A stretch of DNA of 64,000 nucleotides, from contig VXIS01000051.1 of NCBI GenBank assembly GCA_008704415.1, forward strand, positions 124,001 through 188,000, written 5' to 3'. Both the position numbers and the translations under genes were made by a program. The notes beneath the pieces are model-generated. The model did not search any database. It was not told where the DNA came from and saw only the letters and a program-made list of their open reading frames with translations. Positions 45,760 through 57,200 of this stretch are shown here, in pieces. Numbering within the stretch: position 1 is the stretch's first letter; each line of letters opens with the position of its first letter. This DNA is from Sphaerosporella brunnea. Lineage: Eukaryota > Ascomycota > Pezizomycetes > Pezizales > Pyronemataceae.

Positions 45760-47108
45760 ATGGCGGCCGGTATTCCTGCTCTCGAATCCCTCGCTCGCTC
45801 AAAAATCCATGATGCTGACACTTCAATACAGAACAGCGCCGACTGCTCGAGCAGGTACCACAGCTCCTTTCCGCTCCCCCTTTATCCCCAGCTCTAACGT
45901 CACGTAGTTGATGGGCATGCCCAATGCCTCCTCATCCGGCGGCCACTATACGAACCCGAACATCTGCCGCTCCTTTCTAGTAGGCACGTGTCCGCACGAC
46001 CTGTTCACGAACACGAAGCAAGACCTCGGCCCCTGCAAGAAGGTGCATCTGGAATCGCATAGGCAGCAGTATCAGGAGGATAAAGCGCGCGGCCGGGATC
46101 CAGGCTACGAAATTGACTACATGCGCGATCTGTCCCGCTACATCGACGAGTGCAACCGCAGAATCGATGCCGCCCAGCGCCGCCTGGACAAGACTCCCGA
46201 CGAGATCACCAGGACTAATGTCCTGCTCAAGACGATCGGCAATTGCGATCGCAGCATCTCGACCGGGCTCCTGGAGGTCGAGGTTTTAGGAGAGCAGGGC
46301 CAAGTCGCTCGCGCGATAGAGGAGTACTGTAAAGTGCGCCAGGCAAAGGCGGAGAAGGACACTAAGGAGGTATGCGCATGATTCTAGAAAAAAATGCGCC
46401 CTGGCTCTGGTTGACACTGATTGAATGTGCAGAGGGAGCTGAAGACGTTGTCCGATAGTGCTGGTCCCAGTGGTCACCAGAAGCTGCAGGTGTGCGATGT
46501 CTGCGGTGCCTACCTCTCGCGACTAGACAACGACCGACGACTGGCAGATCACTTTTATGGCAAGGTGAGGAGTCACATCGCTCATGTTTGTAGACAATGC
46601 TGATAAGAGGTAGATGCACCTGGGTTATGCCCAGATGCGCTCGACGCTCAAGAAGGTCCAAGAGGAGTTGGGACCTCGTGGCATCTCCGGTCCAACACGA
46701 GAGTACGAACGCGAGCGGTCTTTCAGTGACAACCACGAGCGCGGCAATGGCTATCGTGGCGAGGGCAGGGGCGGCAGTGGCTACAGGGGAGGCCGAGGAG
46801 GAGGATATCGTGGTGGGCGGGGTGGAGGTGATTGGGGCGGGCGGGGCGGAGGTGATTGGGGCGGGCGGGGCGGAGGTGATTGGGGCGGGCGGGGCGGAGG
46901 TGACTGGGGCGGGCGGGGCGGAGGTGACTGGGGCGGGCGGGGCGGAGGTGATTGGGGCGGGCGGGGCGGAGGTGATTGGGGCGGGCGGGGCGGAGGTGAC
47001 TGGGGCGGGCGGGGCGGAGGTGACTGGGGCGGGCGGGGCGGAGGTGGAGGTAATTACGAAGGCAGACGCGGTGGTGGTGGCGGATACCGTGGCGGCGGTG
47101 GGTGGTGA
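45760..47108 (+). CDS. LUC7: LUC7-like U1 snRNP protein with a C-terminal RGG/GGDW repeat tail
   Basis: Luc7 stabilises U1 snRNP on weak 5' splice sites. Exons 45760-45769, 45832-45854, 45908-46369, 46433-46564 and 46614-47108 give 373 residues. The first exon is only 10 nt; with it the protein begins MAAEQRRLLEQLMG, the normal Luc7 start, whereas the unspliced frame does not. Zinc finger 1: CRSFLVGTCPHDLF, then GPCKKVH. A coiled coil follows. Zinc finger 2: CDVCGAYLSRLDND and HFYGKMHLGY. The tail is unusual: instead of an Arg/Ser tail it has YRGGRGGG followed by nine GGDW units in GGRGGGDW repeats, then GGGGNYEGRRGGG, ending RGGGGW. RGG tails usually bind RNA and are methylated on Arg. Confidence 0.94.
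46820..47043 (+). repeat. 24-bp coding minisatellite in LUC7
   Basis: Nine copies of GAGGTGAYTGGGGCGGGCGG plus GGCG, differing only by C/T at one codon third position. All three forward frames stay open across it. Confidence 0.9.
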
Positions 47109-47415
47109 AACATCATACAGTCAAGTCATCATAGTCATTGTCATCATTGCATCCTTCTACTGTACATATTTCTTGCCCAGAAACTCTCTTCGGTTAGATG
47201 CGAATCCCTAGCAGGTCGGCGATGTTATCCATAAAAAGGGAATAACAGGGCAATCTGTATTAGTACCAATTCTACCATGAGCTTACAATACAGCAGTATA
47301 CTGATTAGTCAAAACACTCACCGTTAGCACAAAGAATGATCATCGGTAAAGCAGAAATCGTGTTTCCAGGTCTATAGCTCCAACCATCGTCCATAATCAT
47401 TCAACAGTTCATAGG
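47109..47415. other. tail-to-tail spacer between LUC7 and the charged-protein gene
   Basis: 307 bp containing both 3' flanks; no gene. Confidence 0.5.
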
Positions 47416-48579
47416 TCATTGCGCGTTTGCAGCCGTAGGCGTAGCTGGGCTTCCATCCTCGACTTGATCAGCCCAGGAGCCGACAGCGGGAGACATCTCC
47501 GCAAGATCCGTCTTTAACGCCTTCATCTGCTCTCCTCCCTTGTTCTCTGCCTTCTTCTTAGCACCGGCCAAGTCAGGCCACTGCTCGTTATCCTCAGGCG
47601 CAACAACTTTCGGAGGTGCCAGCTTGGCAACAACCTTGGCAGGCATCGTGTGGGTATTGGGATCGATATTTCTCGGCGGGCCCGCCACGCCGCCGTGCGC
47701 ACCGCGTCTGAATCTAGGGTTATATCCACGGGGATTGTAATCTTCCTCCTTCTTCTCACTATCCCATTCCCGGTTCTGCACAGCCTTAAGTTTCCGCTGG
47801 CGATTCTTTTCTCTCTCCTCGCTGTTTCACAACCAATCAGCAAACTGATTTGTGGACATGTAACAGCAAAGAGGAATAAAAACGGGGACATGGTACTCAA
47901 GCTCCCTGCGATTCTTTTCCGCCTCGATACGCTTCTTCTTCTCTTGCTGACGCTTGACCGCATCCTGGGCCTTCCGCTGCTCTTCAAGGTGTTGAAAGCT
48001 GGTCTCGTCCTCCGCCACTTTTTGCGCCCGCGCAGTCAGTCGAGCGTTGTTGAGTTTCACCTGTTCCATTCGTGCAGCAAGCTCCTTGTCCGTCAGCTTC
48101 GGCTTTTGGATGCCGCCGGATAGAAGTCGGTCCGCTTTTTTCGCCTCCTCCACAGCTGCAACCAATTTATTGGAGGGGCTGTGACGGGATTGCTGTTGTC
48201 TGGTGTCAGCGGCGTGTCACCAGATACCGCAATACAAGCATTCGGGGTCGGGGAAGTTTAGATTGGAAAACTCCGAGCCTTTGTATAACTAGTGAGCCAC
48301 AAAAGGGTTTCCCATCTGAACTCCCTGAGTACGAGAGTGACTGACAGCAAGACCTCCTTCTCCTCCTCCTCCGCCGCCGCGGCGGAATGCGCGAGGTTCA
48401 CGTGGAGCTCGTAGTGATGGGGCGGGAGGCGCAGAAGGTTGGATTTCGGATTCGAAGAGGTCGTCGTCTTCGCGGGTTTGCGCGAAGTCGTCTTCCGGGG
48501 CCTGGGACGTTAGAAAATGGAAGATGCCAGGGGATGGATTGATAGGTACATCGGGAACGATCTGTGCTGGATCTGACAT
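47416..48579 (-). CDS. conserved-looking charged coiled-coil protein, not recognised
   Basis: Three exons are inferred, 48301-48579, 47897-48192 and 47416-47821 (326 residues); the first donor (GTGGCT) is weak. The N-terminus is acidic and Pro-rich (VPINPSPGIFHFLTSQAPED), followed by a Gly/Arg patch (FRRGGGGGGEGG). The middle is one long charged helix (SPSNKLVAAVEEAKKADRLL, then ELAARMEQVKLNNARL, then QRKAQDAVKRQQEKKKRIEA). The C-terminal part has YNPRGYNPRFRRGAHGGV and WPDLAGAKKKAENKGG, and ends in low-complexity Ala/Thr/Pro. RG-rich and helical parts suggest RNA or ribosome association, but this is inference; no family is claimed. Divergent from IND1 by 326 bp. Confidence 0.75.
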
Positions 48580-48905
48580 TTTTGCCCTCAAGTTGGTGTG
48601 AGTCGTGGTGCGTGAAGAAGTTACGGAGTTTGGCAAGCTTAAAAAAAAAAAGGCGGGGTGTGAACGGGGGCGGTTGTGGGGTGCACACTGCACAGCACGA
48701 GCTCTTTGAAATCAATCGATGCATCACATAACCGCATTAACTAAGGTCCCATCTGATTTGCAATGATCAGCGAGCAGCAGCAAATCTCCAGCGGAGCACG
48801 CATAAAAAACAGTGTGCACAAAATATCACTCGATACCATCTTTTTACCCTAAACCTTTGTGCGCCAAAACCAGTAAGCCAACCTTACCAACAGCTTCTCT
48901 CCAAT
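48580..48905. promoter_or_regulatory. bidirectional promoter region before IND1
   Basis: 326 bp between divergent starts; no TATA box is certain. An A run (48643-48652 region) is present. Confidence 0.5.
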
Positions 48906-49971
48906 ATGCGACCTTTTCCCCGCAGCCTCTTTGCAGCGCTCGGCGCTCTCCGCCATGAAAACCCCTTGGTTAGCAAAAAAAACAAAAGCCCAAAGTTCCC
49001 CGCGCTTACCCCCACCGCGTAGGGTCTTCCGCGCTCCGGCGCTCCTCCTCCGCAATTCCTTTCGCGTGCGCAGCGCGGCCTCCCGCAGAAACGGAAGCTT
49101 CTCGGCGTCGACAAGATAATCTGTGTTTCCTCAGCGAAGGGCGGAGTCGGCAAGTCGACTGTGGCCGCGAACCTCTCTCTGTCGTTGGCCCGCGCCGGCC
49201 GCCGCACCGGTCTGCTGGACACCGACATATTCGGCCCGTCGGTACCGAGGCTCTTAAACCTCTCTGGCGAGCCGCGGTTAAGCGCCAACAACAGGCTGCT
49301 GCCGTTGGAAAATTATGGTGTCAAAACTATGAGCATGGGATACCTCGTTGGGGAGGAGGCCCCCGTTGTTTGGAGGGGTCTTATGGTCATGAAGGCCCTA
49401 CAACAGCTGCTTCATGAGGTTGAGTGGGGCGCGTTGGACGTCTTGATTCTGGACTTGCCGCCAGGAACGGGTGATGTGCAGTTGACGATTGTGCAGCAGG
49501 TCGTTGTTGATGGTGAGTGGATGAGGGTGAGTGCACATCACACGGAATGGGAAAGCTCATTGCTGTAGGGGCGGTCATTGTGTCCACGCCGCAAGATATT
49601 GCATTGATCGATGCCGTCAAAGGTGTCAACATGTTCAAGAAAGTGGATGTTCCGGTTCGTTTTCTCCTCCCCTATCTCTGCCATGATACATTTTTACTCA
49701 ATTCACGCGTGCACAGATCCTGGGAATGGTTCAGAACATGAGTGTATTTACATGTCCTAACTGCCAGCACACTACCCATATATTTGGAACCGAAGGAGTC
49801 GCCCGCGAATGCCAAAAGCATGGCTTAGAGCTACTAGGCGATATACCACTAGATGCCAGCATATGTCAGGATGCAGACAATGGCAAGCCAACAGTGGTAG
49901 CGAGGGAGGGCCCGCTAACCGACGCGTACAAAAGCATTGCTGACAAGGTTGTCAAGCAGCTCTGGGGATAG
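48906..49971 (+). CDS. IND1: IND1/NUBPL, mitochondrial Fe-S P-loop protein for complex I assembly
   Basis: Delivers [4Fe-4S] clusters to respiratory complex I. Exons 48906-48968, 49023-49512, 49569-49654 and 49717-49971 give 297 residues. The N-terminus ([20 protein letters not shown]) is Arg-rich without acids, as in a mitochondrial presequence. [20 protein letters not shown] leads into the deviant Walker [20 protein letters not shown]. Further Mrp/Nbp35 motifs are [36 protein letters not shown] and [11 protein letters not shown]. The cluster-binding CxxC is in [15 protein letters not shown]. Its stop is 1 nt from the stop of the convergent CHY gene. Mrp paralogues are the main alternative; the leader and the MSMGYLV...VWRGLMVM pattern favour IND1. 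Confidence 0.94.
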
Positions 49972-49972
49972 A

Positions 49973-52561
49973 TTACTCCTCCGGCTTTTTGCCTAGACGC
50001 TTGTATTTGCGAGGGTCATTGCGACTCATTAATCTGGAAGTGATCAGTTGGTGGAAACGAGGGAGGCAAAGGTCAAGCGTACCGCTTGTCGCGAGTGCCC
50101 TGTGTTTTGGACAGCGTTAGTATGGGAGGGACATCGACGTGTATCATAAGCCATACCTTCCCGCCTTCCCAGTAATGCGAGAGCTTTTTGCTGAGGAAAG
50201 CATTGCCACAAAATCTGCAATCATCTGGACGGTAGTTTTGCTCTCTTGAACACAAACCACATATCATGCGATTTGCATGCTCTGATGGATGGTTTTCCGC
50301 ATCGTCGTGGCATTTATCGCACGGATATACCTGCGATCATGTTAGCTGAATTCGTCAGGCATTGTGCAGTCACGGCAGTGTATACTGACTTTCGTGCAAC
50401 ACGAGAACCGGAACCATCGGGTACCTGTACCACGTCAATTGGTTCTACAAGCAAGAGGGAGAAAGGGGGATCATACTCTTCCGATAATGCTGACAGCGGC
50501 CCCTGTGAGGCAACTCGGTTCCCACCACGTATCGTTCCTTATCCTTGGTCTTTAGGGGCAGCTTCTCAAGATTGACTACCAAATATTCATTAGTAAGGCC
50601 ACAAGTTTGAGCAAGGACAATAGCATACGGGTTTCTCCATGAGTGATTCTGAGGAGCTTGAACTCGGGGATGTAAAGGCCTTTGTTCCAATTATGTTAGG
50701 CGGAAACCTCACGGAGATGAGAACAGCATACCCATTTTCCGGTGGCACTCTCGGCAATTTGCTGATACACTCTGGCCACGAACCATGTCCTTCAAGCCTG
50801 GTGCCGGTAATGGAGCAGAACAAATGCACTGTGGAGTGAAGGAGCTTGGTAGATTAACTTCTGCTCACATTTTTGCGGGGACAAGTACCTTGGCAAGATT
50901 TCGGTGACGGTGCACCCGTCCAAGTCAAAGAACCTACATCAAGTCAGCTCTCTGAGCCTGCAGACATTTGAAGAATTTTCACCCTAGGCGGTGTGAGTTT
51001 TGGTGTATGAAATCCTTGCGGAATCCTACAAAAGTCAGTATCACTGTTTAGATTCCTTTGGAGAGTAAGCAATACCGATACCCATGGTGGCCGAACACTG
51101 ATCGCAAAGAAACGCCTGGGGTTTCGGCGCTGTTCCAGATGGCGTTCCCTTGAGGTTCAGTATCTCCTTTTCTGTTTTGCACCGAGCACACTTAATGTTG
51201 ACATTGAGCGTAAGGACTTCGAGCAGTTCTATTCCAGACATTTGGACGCCTGGACAGGACAAAGAAGTACCACGCTCTTGAACTGAATGGTGTACATCAT
51301 CTGCGGCTGCCGCTTTGTCCTGGCCCTCCTGGTCCTCTCCTGACGACTCTTCGGCACCACAGAAATCATCGTCATCACTCTCATCACCCTGTGGAAGTGA
51401 CCATTCTGGGGGACGTGGAATGACTTTGATGTGGCTCTTGTTCGGCAGGGAGTTCTTGCTCATCTTCTCTCCCTCCACCACTTCATTCTTTTCTCCAGCT
51501 ATCTTCTCAGTTGCCGTTTCTGTTTCGATGGCCTCTATTTTCTTTTTAATATCCTCCTTCTCCTCCGAAGCCCACAGATGTAGCCTCGCGGACAGAATAT
51601 TGAGTGCGGCGGTCAGTGAGGTACCGCGATTTCCTTCTATAACATCTGCAAACCGCTTCTGAACCCTCTCTTTGATATCATCTGGCACTCCTACAAGTTC
51701 AATCCTTGCCGGCTGTATATCATATCCCATCGGCACAATCAATCGCACGGATCTTATCGGCTGGAGCGGCACCGGTAAAAGGTCTTTCCTCCGGGTCTCC
51801 AAAGGTACCACATACTCTATCCCATCTTGCGACTTGGAGAACACATCCGAAAACTTCAATCTAGCCTCCAGTTGCCGTGTTTCTTGGTCGCGCCTAGCTC
51901 TGGCAGCTGCCCGTTGCTCGCTCGTCGGGGGCGGAGGCGTGGGCACAGTCACAATCACCATTTTTTGATGCTCCACAGGGGCTTGCGCGGGCAGCTGCGT
52001 TGGTTGTGGCGGCGGTGGCGGCAGAGAAATCGCTGGCGAGTAATTTGGTATAATCTTCAGCGTCTCGGCTTTTTCGCCGCTCAGCATGCGTTCGAGCCCT
52101 TTGTCAAGACTCTTCATGAGGTCCATCAGCGTACTAGAAGAGTGTCTCTTGACCGCCTCGTCCACCAGCACATCAAACCCGCGCTCGACGTTGACACGAT
52201 AGCCCAAGGGTATTTCGGTGTTTAGAACCTCAATGCTGACGCCGCTGAGGTCGCCCTCTCCATCTTCCTTGTAGTACTCAGGCACAGTGAGTCGCAGCTT
52301 GAGCACGTCTATCGCGTACACAAAGTCTGGATCAGAGGGTTTGAGGTTGAGCGTGAATTTGGTGCCGTTTGTTTCGGAATTCGGACTGGGAGTGGGAGTG
52401 CAGCCGAAACGCCGCTGCAGCTGTGAAAGCTCGAAGGTGCGCGCATCTTGGTGGTTCTGCGGCTGCGGTCTTGCGACTGCTTTGCTGGCCGGAACCCTCG
52501 GGTGGTTGTGTCGACGACCGCGCTGAGCGGCGATCTGACCTCTGGCAGTCGGGGAAGCCAT
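49973..52561 (-). CDS. large CHY-type zinc-finger protein
   Basis: A multi-exon gene. Exon 1 is 51083-52561 or a base off (about 493 residues), splicing in phase 1 into FRKDFIHQNSHR. Later short exons encode FDLDGCTVTEILP, CSAPLPAPGLKDMVRG with NCRECHRKM, LYIPEFKLLRITHGE, ELPHRGRCQHYRKS (CHY start), VYPCDKCHDDAENHPSEHAN, RMICGLCSREQNYRPDDCRF and finally RDKRLMSRNDPRKYKRLGKK. The CHY finger binds several zinc ions. The small yeast relative Hot13 works in the mitochondrial intermembrane-space disulfide relay, but these long fungal proteins are uncharacterised. The N-terminal part has basic, Pro-rich and acidic stretches and CARCK...CDQC. Exact borders of the small exons are less certain than the order. 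Confidence 0.85.
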
Positions 52562-53307
52562 GGTTTAACGTTGTTGGTGAATTCGTGATGTGGTTTGCGT
52601 ACAGGGGTAGAATAGAAGCGCGCATTAGATCTAATATAATAACACTGAATGTTTTTGTTCGCTGTCCAGGCCACCGCACCAACAATCGATCCTTGATGAG
52701 TCACTATGAATGGATGATGGTGAAGACACGATGCATACATATGGATTCGATCTCCGAGGCCCAAACAAGGCTTGCGCCACCAATGCACGACGACGTCTCT
52801 ACACAGCCACAGCTGCAACCCGTCAAACGGGCCAAATGGGTTTACCTGCAATCAACATCTATCAACGAGACTCATGAGTAAGTATGATGATTTCGACTAG
52901 AATTGACACTTCATACGTAAGTAAAGTTTGACATGACGGGCAAATACATAGTATATGATGAATCGCGAACTTTCTGTGCATGCCCCCGCGATACTTCCAG
53001 CTACAGTCCCTGCAAAGAAAAGAAAAGTCAATGCCACTGCTTGGACATTTCGTGGGATTAGAAGGAACTGGCACCTAGATGGTCACTCTCTACATCCCAA
53101 TAGTTAAATGGAAAGGCCCGACAAGGTGCATTAGACACAGTTCAATAGCTGGATCTACGCCGCGGGCCGTCCTGACTAACTTCAGAAAGTACTGGCTAGA
53201 TTGAGGGTGGGTATGCACAGCCCGAGGGTGCTTTGTTCGAAGGGTCATTCATCAGGGCTATTGGTCTCATCGTAGATTTTCTCAGGCTCTCCTCTCACCA
53301 TCATGGA
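52562..53307. other. 5' flank of the CHY gene, gene-free
   Basis: No supported gene. The 8-bp left target copy GTAGAGGC of the adjoining hAT element is at 53308-53315. Confidence 0.45.
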
Positions 53308-53315
53308 GTAGAGGC

Positions 53316-54240
53316 TAGTGATGGACATGAGCCGAGCCGGTATGAGCCGAATCGCGGATGAGCCGAGCTGGCTCGAGCCGGTTGCCCCGTGAGCCGAGCT
53401 TCGGCTCGAGCTTTTGACTTGAGCTGCGAGATGTTGGAACATACAAATTTCCGGTGGGTTCCAAAGTCTATGGTCCGCCGAACCAAATATCCCGACCTCT
53501 TGCACGCCAGCCGACCCACCGTCGTCACCGACGCCCTGTCAACCACCACTCTCAAGCACCATAGCCGCACACCCTCTTGGGTAGCGGAAAGCAAATGGCC
53601 ACCGCTATCCCATTGTCGCAAAAATGGTCCGCGATTATCTGACCATTCCCGCCGCCAGCGTGACCAGTAAGCACTTATTTTCTCAGTAGGTCGTTCATCT
53701 TTCCTGCGGATGCCGATGACTGATCGTCTTTTTGATAGGACGGGAGATATTATAACCAAACACACAACCGCTTGCTGGAGGAATCCAGCAGCGCCGTTTT
53801 GCTACTCAAAAGCTGGCTCAAGCAGAAGCGTGAGAGCGACTAGGACATCTACGGTGGCGGCGAGGCTCACCAGGACGCAGTGGTGGAGGGAGACCTGGAT
53901 GGGGACCTGGATGGGGGGAGGTCGAGGGAATAGACGCACAGCAAGAAGCTGCGCTCGAACTTGAAGGTCTTGATTCCGGGTCGGAGTTGTCAGACATCGA
54001 ATGATGGGTGGAGGACTCGGACGCCCGTGAGGTTTGATTTGTATATAGAAGCGCGCAGCATCTCACGTCCTTCGACCTCCTCCTTTTATACCGGCTCGCG
54101 CATGGCAAATTGTATGGCGGCTCGAGCCGAGGCTCGAGCTTTCCAGGCTCGGCTCAGCTCGGTGAGCCGAAGTCGTGATGAGCCGAGCCTGCACGACCCG
54201 ACCCCACGGCTCAGCTCGAGCCGGCTCGTGTCCATCACTA
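53316..54240 (+). mobile_element. hAT element, 925 bp, with perfect 8-bp target duplication
   Basis: The ends TAGTGATGGACATGAGCC and its near-inverse (GGCTCGTGTCCATCACTA) match at 17 of 18 bases. GTAGAGGC is present on both sides (53308-53315 and 54241-54248), the exact 8-bp duplication hAT elements make. The subterminal ~90 bp at each end are dense in GAGCCGAGC/GGCTCG motifs, likely transposase-binding repeats. The interior carries the C-terminal end of a hAT transposase with a frameshift. Confidence 0.9.
53585..53843 (+). pseudogene. hAT transposase C-terminal (dimerisation) relic
   Basis: One frame reads YPIVAKMVRDYLTIPAASVT and SKHLFSQ. Removing a GTAGGT...GATAG segment (about 53688-53739) continues in phase to TGDIITKH. 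After a one-base shift it reads NRLLEESSSAVLLLKSWLKQ, matching the end of the hAT dimerisation domain. The catalytic core and BED finger are absent, so the element is non-autonomous. Confidence 0.8.
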
Positions 54241-54248
54241 GTAGAGGC

Positions 54249-57200
54249 CAGTGTGGCCGAGTGAGTTTCTATGATCGACTGACTAATCCCTCCCCCAATG
54301 CAAAGCCGTATATCAATAAGCACGGCGAACAAGACCCTGGATCCCAAAACAAAAGAAAGAGGCTTCGCAAAGCTAGAGCGGCAATGGCTCAGCGCTCATA
54401 GCTTCCTGCAACCAGCTGATCTGGCAGTTGCGAGCGAGAGCGAGGAAGAGTACTGCTCGAACTGGACTCAACCAACACAGGGGAAATGACACGCACAAGA
54501 CGGCAAGTGAAAAACCGTGATTCCGTGAAGTATATACCCTTTTTGGTTGCAAGAAACACAAAAAAAGTGTTGTTTTTGCGGGAGGAAGGAGAGGGAGGGA
54601 GTGCCAATGTTTCAAGAAATCTTTTTGTTTGTTCCTATGTATGTATACCTTGCTCGCCCACATGACCGCAGAAAAGCAATTCAAGTAATTGCACATGATT
54701 TGATCTTGACAGAATGTATAGATAGATATTTCGGTGCCTTGCATTGAAAACAAATTCTGGACCCTTATTGACGTTGGTCATGAGATCGTGATACATAAAG
54801 TGGGGGCCCGGGGGTTTCGGGAATTTTGAAGGACCCTGAGAAACAATAAAAAACCCTAATTCTCGACGGTGATGGTGGTGCGGGACTACGGGTCAGAGCC
54901 GTTTGACAGAGTGGGTATGGGCATACACCAGGAGATGTATGTACGTGCCACACATACCAATAATAATAATCCCAAGGGCGGTTGTGTGATAGCTCGTGAT
55001 CAAGCGGGCGGCTCCTGCCTTGCATTTTGTTGGTTTTGTTTATATGTCTCACCTCGGCATAGTTCAGAAGAAACAACTTTTTGACCACATGCACACTCAG
55101 ATAACACAGAGTCGTCGTGTTCTCCTGAGGTACTGCAAAAGCAAACCCCTTTGAGTAGTCTTCACAAGAGACACAAGCACAGATGGCAGATTGAGGGAGC
55201 ACATATGGTCACTCGGCAATGCCGATGCCCATAGGTGCCCAAATCATCATCTGGTCTCGACAAATTTGGAATACAACCTCCTTGGCCTAATACTTTGTAG
55301 ATTTCGTAATAGTCTTACTTGAAGGTGAGACAGCCGTTCAATGGGGTTAGATTTTCCACTCACCCGAAAATCTACCATCCAAAACATGTGCTTCAACGTC
55401 TCGAAAAATCGCCTTCGGGAGCGCTAAAATGGGACCCCGAACCGGATTCCGAGGGGTGCACTACTACACACATTCCAGGGGCATAAGCGTCTGCGCACAG
55501 ATATCTCTGCGCAATCTCCGCGTGGTCATCCAGATGGCAAGGAAAACAAAACACGAGGAGAAGAAAAGAGGCGACTCTATAGGTCTTCGAGTCGAAAGGA
55601 TCCGGAGGGATAGACTGGAGATATCGTGTATGATGGGAGGAAAGTTAGTAGGTGGTTGGGAACGTCGATGTTACACGCGCGAAAGTGCGCGCGTCTATGT
55701 TGCGATATGCTATGCAAAGTCCGTGTTACTGGCTGCTCGGGTCAAGCATCAAGAATCAAGATTCACCAGATGGCATCCCACACATGGCCAAAAAATATCC
55801 CCGCGTTTTTTCCCTTTGAGCAAACCTCCACTAAACCCAATGTGCATCTTCCGACCCGGTTTGAGCGAGTGGGGAACCGCTATCTCGCAACGGCGACCAA
55901 ACCCGAATATGCGCATTTGCCGGGTGCAGAGAAGGATAGTTGCAACCAAACTGGATCCATCCCACGCGCGGTGAATCCTTTATCAATTCTATGACAGGAT
56001 CCTCTCAGATCCAAATCTTCCTCACCAGAAAGTCGCATTTTGTGGACCTTTGTAGTCAGATTGCGCGGCTCCGTATGTACACGCGGGTATGTATGGCAGC
56101 TTCAAGTTCTCAGCGGTTGACAGGTTGCGCACGCCTCGATTCCGTGTCAACCTGAAACGAACCCCCGGAGTATCAAGCTTATCTGTAAGTATAGATATCG
56201 CACTGCTTACAGCAGCAGCCAGCGTGGATGGTGAAGTGCCAATTCCAGCTGCTTGGTTAGGCAGGCGCAATGGTATCAAGTGCCCGAAGTGCGGATATGT
56301 ACGATAAGTATCGTGAACTCCTCTTAGACATCTGCCGGCAGCAGAATGATATAATGTCGTTTCGTTCTGGAAGCTGAAGAAACCTACGCGATTTTCGGTT
56401 CGACGGTAATTGCTGACCAGGTTCGCGGGTACACCGAATCTTGTCTCCAGCAGGTGTTGAACTTCTCAAGACCTAAAAGTCGGGGCCATAGCGTCGTCCT
56501 AAGGCGCAACCACTGCAGCCTTTTTCGCAAGTCTCGTGGTGATGATGATGATGACGACAACGATGATGATGTTGTTGTCGATACCTGCTCTACTCTACTC
56601 TGCTCTAGACTCGTACCTGAAACAAAGTGAGCGCTGCTGTTCGTGGGGCGGCGAATCCCCCACAGCCCAGCCTGGATGGAGGACGAATTCTGCAGTTCGG
56701 AGCAGCGGCTACGAAGCCGAAAGGCCGTGCGAAGTCACGAGCGCTGCTCCAGACTTCGATGTCCGCTGAGGGCTGGGTAATTCCCATCCCGTCAGCACGG
56801 GCTGTGCCTGTGCGGCGTGTGCGCGCGAAAATCCGGGATTTCCCCGCGCGAGACGGACGTGCACGGGAACGTTGTGTACCACGTTGCACCATCGGGCGGA
56901 GATTTGGATTTGCACCCGGCTGTTCTGGGAGCTTGTTCTACAAATCTAAACCCGCCGCCGCCGCCTTATTACAGGTATTTCGAACACCATCTACCGGTGC
57001 CCCCTATGTATCTAAACTCCACTTGGATCGAGATCCGTGAGGTATCTATCAATGCGTTGGCCCATAAGATGGCGTGTGCATACTCTTTGGTGTACCTACG
57101 TATACATACTTCGCCTTAAGCTTCCCGTGGAACTTAAGCTTTATCATGCTCACCTCGCAGAGTCCCTTTGGTTTTGTTTGCCTCCCCACAAGGCGCATGA

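Noticed and set aside
46820..47043. CRISPR-like array
   Set aside because: Direct repeats with no spacers, in a eukaryotic coding region.
46597..47211. 204-codon second plus-strand frame over the LUC7 repeat tail
   Set aside because: A shadow created by the 24-bp GC-rich repeat, whose length keeps every frame open. The LUC7 frame is fixed by the upstream zinc fingers.
54765..55202. 145-codon minus-strand frame downstream of the hAT element
   Set aside because: Mixed low-complexity composition without any motif; non-ATG or poor start context.
55429..55974. 181-codon plus-strand frame
   Set aside because: No domain or homologous motif recognised; overlapping equally long frame in another phase suggests chance.
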